NCBI GenBank assembly: GCA_016212245.1
Contig: JACRGU010000018.1
Coordinates: 1-16,379 of the forward strand
Origin: Nitrospirota bacterium
GTDB lineage: Bacteria > Nitrospirota > Thermodesulfovibrionia > Thermodesulfovibrionales > SM23-35
Direction: 5' to 3'
Length of the DNA: 16,379 nt
The notes beneath the pieces were generated by a model, which was not told the origin of the DNA, did not search any database, and saw nothing but the letters and a program-made list of their open reading frames with translations. A program made the translations under genes and the position numbers. Numbering within the stretch: position 1 is the stretch's first letter; the number at the start of each line of letters is the position of its first letter. Below are positions 1-6,643 of this stretch, one piece after another.

Positions 1-462
1 CAAAAGACAATGAAGATTACCCCCTCCCCCACCCCCCTCCCTCGAGGGGAGGGGGCAAAGTGGAAGGGAGATAATAAGTCCCCTCTCCCCTTGCGGGAGA
101 GGGCAAGGGTGAGGGGGATATTTTCGGAGCAAAAGGGAAGAAGATTTGTGGAGACCCTGAGAGAGAAATTTATAGGGCTTAATTATCTTATAATCCATCG
201 GGGGTCTGAAATACCGTGGGATACAATTCCCAGAGGCATGGGTATTATTGTTGCTGTATTTTCAGAAATAAGGGCATGGAAAGGAGGTGCAAGTCCCTGG
301 CTTCTAAGACAGATAAAATGTTTAAGTGATAGGGCTGTATTATTTATATCCTTTGGCAGCCCTTATCTGCTTGAAGGCTTAACGCCAAAAATCCTCGCAT
401 ACTGGGACTCTGAACCTGCACAGGAGTCAGTTGCATCACTTTTACTTCGCTTGCTTAAGTAG
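1..462 (+). CDS. 3' end of a glycoside hydrolase family 3 (NagZ-like) gene, partial or decayed
   Basis: The reading frame is open to the left edge, so the gene probably starts outside the window; the ATG at 10 is likely internal. The last ~95 residues resemble the C-terminal domain of GH3 beta-N-acetylhexosaminidases: a segment reading VAVFSEIRAWKGG, then VLFISFGSPYLL, then ILAYWDSEPAQESVASLL, the usual pattern of a strand with a Ser-Phe-Gly-Ser-Pro turn followed by an alanine-rich final helix. GH3 enzymes of this type remove N-acetylglucosamine residues in peptidoglycan recycling. Codons 4-36 of the visible ORF are translated from the G/C-rich dispersed repeat at 20-117 and give a proline/arginine-rich peptide unlike any GH3 domain. 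The gene may therefore be interrupted but still in frame, or it may be a remnant. The family call rests on the C-terminal part only. The acs promoter lies in its last codons. Confidence 0.5.
   Translation, partial: QKTMKITPSPTPLPRGEGAKWKGDNKSPLPLRERARVRGIFSEQKGRRFVETLREKFIGLNYLIIHRGSEIPWDTIPRGMGIIVAVFSEIRAWKGGASPWLLRQIKCLSDRAVLFISFGSPYLLEGLTPKILAYWDSEPAQESVASLLLRLLK
20..117. repeat. G/C-rich dispersed repeat with two hairpins
   Basis: Two perfect 9-bp inverted repeats stand side by side. The first has arms at 33-41 and 47-55 with loop TCGAG; the second has arms at 81-89 and 95-103 with loop CTTGC. The outer ends (CCCCCTCCCCCACCCCC-like on the left, GGGTGAGGGGG on the right) are also roughly inverted copies of each other. 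A half-length relative is at 14140-14176. Such palindromic elements are scattered in many bacterial genomes and can be read through as Pro/Arg/Gly-rich peptide; that general point is prior knowledge, not something shown here. Confidence 0.75.
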
Positions 463-468
463 TATAAT
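441..468 (+). promoter_or_regulatory. Putative sigma-70 promoter for acs
   Basis: A -35-like TTTACT (441-446) is separated by 16 bases from a consensus -10 TATAAT (463-468). Transcription would start around 475, giving an untranslated leader of about 20 bases before the ATG at 498. The -35 falls inside the end of the upstream coding frame. Confidence 0.5.
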
Positions 469-497
469 AACTCAAGAAACTATGTATGGAGGTAAAG

Positions 498-2465
498 ATG
501 GCTGAAGAAAAAATATCCGAAACCCTTTCAAAAGAGCAGAAGATTTTCCCTCCCCCTCGAGATTTTCAGGAAAAGGCCTATGTTAAAAGTATAGAGGAGT
601 ATGAAAGGCTTTATAAACAATCCCTCGACGATCCTGAGGGATTCTGGGCAAATATGGCAGAGGATATCTCATGGTTCAAAAAATGGGATAAGGTTATGGA
701 GGGCGACCTTCATAATGCCAAAATTTCATGGTTTAAAGGTGGCAGATTAAATGTCTCCTATAACTGCCTGGATAGGCATTTAGCAACACCTCGCAAAAAC
801 AAGGCAGCTATCATATGGGAGGCAGAATCCGGGGAGAACAAGATATACACTTATCAGGAATTGTATCGCTTAGTCTGCTGTTTCGCCAACCTCCTGAAAA
901 AATATGGGGTCAGCAAGGGAGACCGTGTAGCCTTTTATCTCCCAATGATACCCGAACTTGCAATTGGTATGCTGGCCTGTGCCCGAATTGGTGCTGTCCA
1001 TAGCGTTGTCTTTGGAGGATTCAGCGCCAGTTCATTAAAAGACAGGATTAATGATTGCCAGGCAAAGGTACTTGTTACTGCTGATGGTAGTCTTCGTGCA
1101 GGGAAGGTGATCCCTTTAAAAAAGAATGCTGATATAGCAATGGAGGGGTCTCCTTCTGTAAAGACCTGCCTTGTCTTCAGAAGGGCAAACACATTTGTCA
1201 ATATGCAGCATGGTCGTGATTTCTTTGCTGATGAGGAGATGGCAGGGGCTGATATCGATTCATACTGCGAACCTGAACATCAGGATGCAGAAGACCCGCT
1301 TTTTATACTCTACACGAGTGGAAGTACCGGAAAACCAAAGGGCCTTCTTCATACTACGGGAGGGTATATCGTATACGTTGCCACAACCTTTAAATACATC
1401 TTTGACCATCACGAGGAGGATACCTTCTGGTGCACAGCAGATATAGGCTGGATAACAGGACATTCCTATATTGTCTATGGGCCGCTTACATGTGGAGCCA
1501 CCAGCATCATGTTCGAAGGCGTCCCGACCTATCCTGCGCCTGACAGATACTGGGAGATCGTTGAAAAATACCGTGTGAACATATTCTATACAGCACCAAC
1601 TGTTATACGTGCCTTAGCCAGAGAGGGAGAGGAATGGACAAAGAAAAGGGATTTAAGCAGTCTCCGGCTCTTAGGTTCTGTGGGAGAGCCGATTAATCCA
1701 GAGGCATGGCTCTGGTATCATCATTTTATCGGAAGTGGGAGATGTCCTATTGTTGATACATGGTGGCAGACAGAGACAGGAGGCATTCTTATCTCTTCCC
1801 TGCCAGGTGCCATTCCTCTGAAACCCGGTGCTGCTGGAAGGCCCTTTTTCGGGGTAAAACCAGACATCTTCAAGGCTGATGGTAAAGAGACTGGAATTAA
1901 TGAAGAAGGTGCCTTAGTGATAAAGACAGCATGGCCAGGGATAGCCAGAACAATCTATGGAGACCCAAAACGCTATTATGAGACCTACTTTTCTCAATAT
2001 CAGGGGAATTACTTCTCTGGAGATGGTGCCAGAATAGACAGTGATGGAGATTGCTGGGTACTTGGCCGTATTGATGATGTAATCAATGTATCAGGCCACA
2101 GATTGGGAACAGCCGAGATAGAGAGTGCCCTCGTTGCTCATCATGGTGTTGCTGAGGCAGCCGTAGTTGGCTTCCCTCATGAGATAAAAGGTCAGGGTAT
2201 ATATGCCTTTGTCATCTTAAAAAGTGGTATTGAGAAGAGCAGCGAACTCGAGAAAGAACTCGTCATGCAGGTAAGAAAGGATATTGGGCCTATCGCCACT
2301 CCTGACAGGATACAGTTTACTGATGGGCTTCCAAAGACCAGGAGCGGAAAGATAATGCGACGCATCCTCAGAAAGATAGTAGAGGGGAAACTCGAAGAGA
2401 TCGGTGATACAACAACACTAGCTGACCCCTCTGTGATAGAGAAATTGATTGAAGGAAGGAGGTAA
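498..2465 (+). CDS. acs: Acetyl-CoA synthetase (AMP-forming)
   Basis: This enzyme activates acetate with ATP to acetyl-AMP and then forms acetyl-CoA; it is cytoplasmic and belongs to the ANL adenylating superfamily. The 655-residue product matches the family length of about 650. Visible motifs: the phosphate-binding loop YTSGSTGKPKG at residue 272, TWWQTETGG at 421 (the Trp in this motif is the residue that restricts the pocket to acetate), the hinge region GRIDDVINVSGHR, and the C-terminal PKTRSGKIMRR whose lysine (about 618) is the catalytic lysine controlled by acetylation in studied homologues. I place the start at 498 rather than the in-frame ATG at 486, because GGAGG at 488-492 is a good ribosome-binding site only for 498. 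The next gene begins 3 bases after the stop. Confidence 0.97.
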   Translation: MAEEKISETLSKEQKIFPPPRDFQEKAYVKSIEEYERLYKQSLDDPEGFWANMAEDISWFKKWDKVMEGDLHNAKISWFKGGRLNVSYNCLDRHLATPRKNKAAIIWEAESGENKIYTYQELYRLVCCFANLLKKYGVSKGDRVAFYLPMIPELAIGMLACARIGAVHSVVFGGFSASSLKDRINDCQAKVLVTADGSLRAGKVIPLKKNADIAMEGSPSVKTCLVFRRANTFVNMQHGRDFFADEEMAGADIDSYCEPEHQDAEDPLFILYTSGSTGKPKGLLHTTGGYIVYVATTFKYIFDHHEEDTFWCTADIGWITGHSYIVYGPLTCGATSIMFEGVPTYPAPDRYWEIVEKYRVNIFYTAPTVIRALAREGEEWTKKRDLSSLRLLGSVGEPINPEAWLWYHHFIGSGRCPIVDTWWQTETGGILISSLPGAIPLKPGAAGRPFFGVKPDIFKADGKETGINEEGALVIKTAWPGIARTIYGDPKRYYETYFSQYQGNYFSGDGARIDSDGDCWVLGRIDDVINVSGHRLGTAEIESALVAHHGVAEAAVVGFPHEIKGQGIYAFVILKSGIEKSSELEKELVMQVRKDIGPIATPDRIQFTDGLPKTRSGKIMRRILRKIVEGKLEEIGDTTTLADPSVIEKLIEGRR

Positions 2466-2468
2466 AAG

Positions 2469-2777
2469 ATGTGGTATATATCTATCTTTGATGCCAAGGA
2501 GAATGTCTCGAGAGAAGAGATTAGGAAAGAAAGGGAGGAGTGGATAAAAAAAGGCAAGGACAAGGTCTTTCATCAGAAATGCAGGACAATCAATCGTTAT
2601 GAGGTCATAGGGAGGTCTCCATTAAAGATCATCTTTGTGATTGAGACGGATGACCCTTATGCATTAATCATCCTCTCCCGGCATTTTGGTGATGGATGGA
2701 ATTCGGTTACATATCCCATGATCCAGCGTGAGATATATGAGGCACTGGAGGAAGACACAACCATTATTGGTGGTTAA
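2469..2777 (+). CDS. Small conserved-looking protein of unknown function, possibly DUF3303-like
   Basis: The 102-residue protein has no signal peptide or membrane segment. It is rich in charged residues, with a central helix EEIRKEREEWIKKG, a strand IIFVIETDDP, and a final helix ending in acidic residues. The order strand, helix, GRSP..FVIETDDPYAL, then a second half ending in PMIQREIYEAL resembles the ferredoxin-like fold of DUF3303-type proteins, but I recognise only the general layout. AAGGAGG at 2456-2462 is a strong ribosome-binding site six bases before the ATG, and the gap after acs is 3 bases, so the two are almost certainly co-transcribed. This suggests a role linked to acetate activation, such as binding a ligand or tuning the enzyme; that is inference. 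Confidence 0.75.
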   Translation: MWYISIFDAKENVSREEIRKEREEWIKKGKDKVFHQKCRTINRYEVIGRSPLKIIFVIETDDPYALIILSRHFGDGWNSVTYPMIQREIYEALEEDTTIIGG

Positions 2778-2830
2778 TGAAAAACTAATATTTCTAAAAC
2801 TAAAATTTATAGGCTACTTAAAAATTTTCC

Positions 2831-2859
2831 TTGACAAAATTATTAAACTCTGATATTGA
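2831..2859 (+). promoter_or_regulatory. Possible promoter in the acs-downstream gap
   Basis: A perfect TTGACA (2831-2836) is followed after 17 bases by TATTGA (2854-2859), preceded by TG as in an extended -10 element. The -10 matches the consensus in only three of six bases, so the call is tentative. It points toward the hairpin and T-run at 2893-2929. Confidence 0.3.
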
Positions 2860-2892
2860 TATAACTAATAAGCGCCTCGTTACCTCCCCTAA

Positions 2893-2929
2893 GCTGCTGT
2901 CCATATCCCACGGACAGCAGCATTTTTTT
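2893..2929 (+). terminator. Rho-independent terminator
   Basis: A perfect 10-bp stem (GCTGCTGTCC at 2893-2902, GGACAGCAGC at 2912-2921) with a 9-base loop is followed by A and seven Ts (2923-2929). It ends the acs operon and/or a short transcript starting near 2866. In the opposite direction the stem lacks a T-run, so it would be a poorer terminator for the convergent cluster. Confidence 0.9.
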
Positions 2930-2945
2930 GGACTCCGCTCTTCCT

Positions 2946-4064
2946 TTAAATTTCAACAAGTTCGTATCTTCTACTGCCAATACCGAGTCTCTCTGCCTCT
3001 TCAACCTGAAGCATATAAGGTCTATGATGTAACTTTAACAATATGTCCTCTCCAGGTGTTATATCACTTTCTTGAGCCATTGATGCTGGTAGAGGATGCG
3101 CCTTCAGAAGGATGTCTATGCTTGCCTGCTCTATAGAAACTATATCATCTGATATAAGTATCCCCTGATCCTGAATTACAGGGACATCAGCAGCAGGCAT
3201 ACAATCGCATTCAGGCTGTATCTCTGTCAGAAAATTAATATAGATAACCTTATTTGGTTTAAATGTACTCAAAACAGCCTTTGCTGCCTCTGAGAGTGAG
3301 CGCATAAACCTTTCATCATCGCAGGGAAGGGAAACCGCCTCTAACTGGCAGACCCGTACGCACCTGCCGCACCTCCAGCACTCATCACCATCCCATATCA
3401 GTTTATCATCTTCAAATGTTATTGCATCGAGGGGACATATCTCCTCGCACTGATAGCATAGCTCGCATTTCTCCTGATCCCAGACCAGCTTTCCTTCTCC
3501 AATCGTATGCATCGCACCCCTTCCATACTTCCAGCCAAGATGTCTGTGCCCTGAACTGACACCTCCCATAGCAACATTTTTTATAGCGCCACCGTAGCCT
3601 GCATTTATATGGCCTTTTACATGCGAGCAGACGACCATTGCAGGAACATCGTATATAAGGCTTGCTACAGCAATCTCTCCGAGGATTTCACCGGCCTTGA
3701 CCATGATATTATCACGCCCATAGAGCCCATCAGCAAGCACCACCGGTGCACCACATGATAAATGATTTATGCCATTTTGGTTTGCAACCTCGAGATAATC
3801 AAGCCCTTTAATCCTTACAGTGTCCGTAACAAAGGGTTTTGCTCCAATGCCTTTCAGCGCCTCTACAACCTTTCTCAGAAAAACAGGTCTTACAATCCTG
3901 TGCGCACCCTCAGAGCCAAAGTGGGTCTTCACTGCAACCCATTCCTCTGGCTCAAGGTATTTACCTAAATCTATCTCATTAAGAAGTCTTTCCAGCTTTC
4001 CTGGTATGCTGTCATCGTATTTCCATTTTTTTATTCTTGCTGATGCAAAGTATACATTTGACAT
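2946..4064 (-). CDS. DUF362 protein with two 4Fe-4S clusters (cytoplasmic)
   Basis: The 372-residue protein has an N-terminal DUF362 domain (strand WVAVKTHFGSEGAHRIVRP at 42-60, then VCSHVKGHINAGYGGAIKNVAMG around 145-167). A ferredoxin insert follows with cluster ligands at Cys200/203/206/210 and Cys229/232/235/239, both in the CxxCxxCxxxC form. The DUF362-type sequence then resumes to the C-terminus. It has no signal peptide or membrane segment, so it should act in the cytoplasm as an electron-carrying redox protein of unknown substrate. A GTG fifteen bases upstream (4079) is in frame, but AAAGGAG at 4071-4077 fits the ATG at 4064 much better. It starts 15 bases after the stop of the NapH/NapG-like gene and is the last gene of the cluster. 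Confidence 0.9.
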   Translation of the reverse strand: MSNVYFASARIKKWKYDDSIPGKLERLLNEIDLGKYLEPEEWVAVKTHFGSEGAHRIVRPVFLRKVVEALKGIGAKPFVTDTVRIKGLDYLEVANQNGINHLSCGAPVVLADGLYGRDNIMVKAGEILGEIAVASLIYDVPAMVVCSHVKGHINAGYGGAIKNVAMGGVSSGHRHLGWKYGRGAMHTIGEGKLVWDQEKCELCYQCEEICPLDAITFEDDKLIWDGDECWRCGRCVRVCQLEAVSLPCDDERFMRSLSEAAKAVLSTFKPNKVIYINFLTEIQPECDCMPAADVPVIQDQGILISDDIVSIEQASIDILLKAHPLPASMAQESDITPGEDILLKLHHRPYMLQVEEAERLGIGSRRYELVEI

Positions 4065-4079
4065 ATATGCTCCTTTCAC

Positions 4080-5666
4080 TTATTTTATTAAAAAAAGCTG
4101 GTTATCCTTTGACCTTGATTCACCTATGCTTGTTACATAGATAGCTGGCCTGTCTATTACAGGGCACTTTGTCTCACATATACCACAGCCTATGCAGAGC
4201 TCAAGGTCAACCTTCGGCTGTTTTAACTTTTTCACTCCTCCATTTTTTTCTTTCACCTCTGCCTCTTCAAACCATATAGCCTTCTCTGGAGTAGGGCAGA
4301 CCTCCTCACATACTATACATTCTCTCCCATGCGCATAGGGCAGGCAGCGGTCTTTATTAATAAAGGCAAGCCCGATCTTTACCTTCACCTTTTCTTCTAA
4401 ACTAAGTCTCTTTATTGCACCTGTAGGGCATACCTGTCCACAAAGGGTACAGCGGTATTCACAATATCCAAGCCCCGGCACAAGTATAGGTGTCCAGAGT
4501 CCTTCAAGGCCTGCCTCAAAAAGGGTTGGCTGAAGCCCATTTGTAATACACACCTTCATGCACTCACCACATTTTACACACCTTTTTATAAATTCTTCTT
4601 CTGACAAAGCGCCTGGTGGCCTTATGAGAATGGGGTTAGGATTTCTCTTAATCATGTCCAATCTTATAAATGGCACGGCGATAGCACCTGAAACAGCAGA
4701 GATAATAAACCTTCTTCTACTCAGGTCAAGACCTGCTCCCTCTTTTTTGCCTCTAAGGCTAAAGCTTACTGCATCTTCAGGACAGACCCTTTCACAGTTA
4801 AAACAGTAGAGACATTCTACCTGTCTCCAGAGACCTTTTTTGTCAGGGGCAGCCCTTCCATGACATGTCCTGTCGCAGGAGCCGCACTCTGTGCAATCTA
4901 CTGATACAAACCTCTTTAATAAGGCGAATCTTGAGATAATGCCTAAAAAGGCACCGAGCGGACAAAGGCTATTACACCAGAAGCGTCGCTCAAGGAGATT
5001 CAATGTGAGGATTCCAATAAATATGAAGGCAATAAATATCTCCTGCCTGAAGACAGGCTGTTCGAAAGAAAGGACTGTTTTTTTCAAAAGAGTATAAATA
5101 CCTTCTGTGAGGTCTGTGATTAAAGGACCCTCAATATGATAAAGCGTATCGAAAAAAGAGCGGATGATACTGTTAAACGAAGGGTTTATACCTATAGAGA
5201 GAGACCTTATAAGAAGAGATATAGGGTCTAAAAGGCCTGCAATCTGCAATGTAAAGACTGATGAGGCGAGCATAAAGATTAGTATGTAATATTTGACCCT
5301 GTGCCAGTCTCTCCATCTTCTCTCTGTCCTGAAGCCAACCATGGAGTTTATTGTGCCGAGAGGACATACCCAGCCACAAAAGACCCTGCCCAAGACAAGG
5401 GTTAATGCTACCGTAATCATAGATAAGAGAAAGAGGTTCTTGATAATTGAATGATTTGACAGAAGGGTTACAAGGAATATCAGAGGGTCAAAATCGAGGA
5501 AGACCTTAACCGGATAGCCTAATTCATCTCTGCCTTTTGATTCTGTTTCGAAAAAAAGGATTAGGAATATAAGTAAAAAAAGCCCCTGAGAGGTACGGCG
5601 CAGCTTATTCAGAGGCAAAAGGGGGACTTTATGTCCCCCTTTTGAAATCCCCCCTAAAATACTCAT
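4080..5666 (-). CDS. NapH-NapG-like membrane iron-sulfur fusion protein
   Basis: The 528-residue protein looks like two electron-transfer subunits joined. Residues 1-300 resemble NapH: membrane helices near 28-40, 60-93, 124-145 and 207-225, the twin CxxxCP motifs at Cys97/101 and Cys231/235, then two 4Fe-4S sites (Cys258/261/264/268 and 285/288/291/295). At 317-335 is a twin-arginine-like stretch SRRRF followed by a hydrophobic segment. After it comes a NapG-like part with four more sites (Cys363-373, 402-413, 441-457, 491-501). In nitrate-reductase systems NapGH moves electrons from quinol to the periplasm; here no nitrate reductase is present and DUF362 genes flank it on both sides, so the electron acceptor is unknown. 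It starts 4 bases after the previous stop with only a weak ribosome-binding site, suggesting coupled translation. The first ~20 residues are partly repeat-encoded. Confidence 0.88.
   Translation of the reverse strand: MSILGGISKGGHKVPLLPLNKLRRTSQGLFLLIFLILFFETESKGRDELGYPVKVFLDFDPLIFLVTLLSNHSIIKNLFLLSMITVALTLVLGRVFCGWVCPLGTINSMVGFRTERRWRDWHRVKYYILIFMLASSVFTLQIAGLLDPISLLIRSLSIGINPSFNSIIRSFFDTLYHIEGPLITDLTEGIYTLLKKTVLSFEQPVFRQEIFIAFIFIGILTLNLLERRFWCNSLCPLGAFLGIISRFALLKRFVSVDCTECGSCDRTCHGRAAPDKKGLWRQVECLYCFNCERVCPEDAVSFSLRGKKEGAGLDLSRRRFIISAVSGAIAVPFIRLDMIKRNPNPILIRPPGALSEEEFIKRCVKCGECMKVCITNGLQPTLFEAGLEGLWTPILVPGLGYCEYRCTLCGQVCPTGAIKRLSLEEKVKVKIGLAFINKDRCLPYAHGRECIVCEEVCPTPEKAIWFEEAEVKEKNGGVKKLKQPKVDLELCIGCGICETKCPVIDRPAIYVTSIGESRSKDNQLFLIK
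5617..5643. repeat. Perfect palindrome inside the NapH-like gene start
   Basis: An 11-bp perfect inverted repeat (arms 5617-5627 and 5633-5643, loop TTTAT) lies in codons 8-17 of the NapH-NapG-like gene, followed by a C-run at 5649-5654 (GGGGGG in the gene's sense). On the minus-strand transcript it would form a hairpin with a short run of U, resembling an attenuator. It looks like a dispersed palindromic element that lengthened the N-terminus ahead of the first membrane helix. Confidence 0.6.
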
Positions 5667-5670
5667 AATT

Positions 5671-6561
5671 TCAAGACCTTATATGTTCCACATTCAAATT
5701 CTCAATGTCAATCCTTCCCAATCCCCTTTTTGCAGCAATAGCGAGATATTTAAGGTTCCTACCCTTCATCCCAAAGAGGGTTGCACCGTATGCATCAACA
5801 GCAACCTGGTCAACACCTGCAATTACTGTATCGAACCTTTTTACATCCTTTAAGTCTCCGCCTGAGGGGCCATTGGCTGTGAGGATTCTTACTGCATCGA
5901 GGATTGTCAAGGTTGGTCTTATAACAAGTGCTAAATCAGCGAGGCTCTCATTTATGCTCTGGTGCAAAAGCCGCCTTGAGCCTCCTATGACACCCATCCA
6001 GTTTTTCATAGCCATTGTAAGCCTTGCGAGGCTATGATGTTTTGCAATCGGGATATTTATGAGCTTATCAGCCTCAAAGATATCCTTATAAATTGGCCAT
6101 CTCTTAAGGGCAGTGCCTTTTATTTCTATATCAATAAATCTCCTGTCATCAATATGACTCACCTCTGCACCTGCCCTCTTTGCTGCCTCTTGGATACCAC
6201 TCTGTATATAACATCGCCTTGGGTCATTAACTGTCCTGTCAAAGACCTTTATCTTTTTTGCACCTGCCTCAAGGCATAGCCTTACCACTGTGGCTACCAC
6301 CTCTGGATTTGTATTAGCTGCATGCTCTGGAAGCCTGTCAAATGCTATATTCGGCTTTATTACAACAATATCACCTCTGGAGATAAATCTCTTAATCCCT
6401 CCGAGGGCATTTATTGCTGAAGTGGTTATAGTTGATGGAGATGCGCCGTCGGCTACTGCAATGTCAGGAACCTCAGATGCATTAGTAAGACCTGATTTAC
6501 TTCCAAAGGCTATACCAAGACTCATAAGCCCGGTAAGCCTTAAAAACTCCCGCCTATCCAT
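5671..6561 (-). CDS. Tat-exported DUF362 protein (second copy)
   Basis: The 296-residue protein starts with a twin-arginine export signal, MDRREFLRLTG followed by a short hydrophobic stretch, so it is expected to leave the cytoplasm folded, probably with a cofactor. The rest is a DUF362 domain: VVIKPNIAFDRLPEHAANTNPEVVATVV near 66-92, then AKHHSLARLTMAMKNWMGVIGG near 173-194, and FDTVIAGVDQVAVDAYG at 243-259. Unlike the protein at 2946-4064 it has no ferredoxin insert and very few cysteines. Function is unknown. The next gene starts 4 bases after its stop. No strong ribosome-binding site precedes its ATG. The 82-base gap before it separates it from the GC-rich ZIP gene, and that gap contains a near-palindrome (6588-6603) and an AT-rich stretch that might hold a promoter. 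Confidence 0.9.
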   Translation of the reverse strand: MDRREFLRLTGLMSLGIAFGSKSGLTNASEVPDIAVADGASPSTITTSAINALGGIKRFISRGDIVVIKPNIAFDRLPEHAANTNPEVVATVVRLCLEAGAKKIKVFDRTVNDPRRCYIQSGIQEAAKRAGAEVSHIDDRRFIDIEIKGTALKRWPIYKDIFEADKLINIPIAKHHSLARLTMAMKNWMGVIGGSRRLLHQSINESLADLALVIRPTLTILDAVRILTANGPSGGDLKDVKRFDTVIAGVDQVAVDAYGATLFGMKGRNLKYLAIAAKRGLGRIDIENLNVEHIRS

Positions 6562-6643
6562 AATTTATTACTAATTTTATCCCAATAAGGATCTTTAAAG
6601 ACCTAACCTTTTTTCGTTTTTGCTCCACCGGTCATTCTGTCAC

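Noticed and set aside
2831..3136. An open frame spanning the terminator and the 3' end of the DUF362 gene
   Set aside because: It crosses a strong terminator, overlaps a supported gene on the other strand and lacks a good start.
6588..6603. Near-palindrome AGGATCTTTAAAGACCT as an operator before the second Tat-DUF362 gene
   Set aside because: The arms are AT-rich with an offset base, and there is no second copy or clear promoter to support it.
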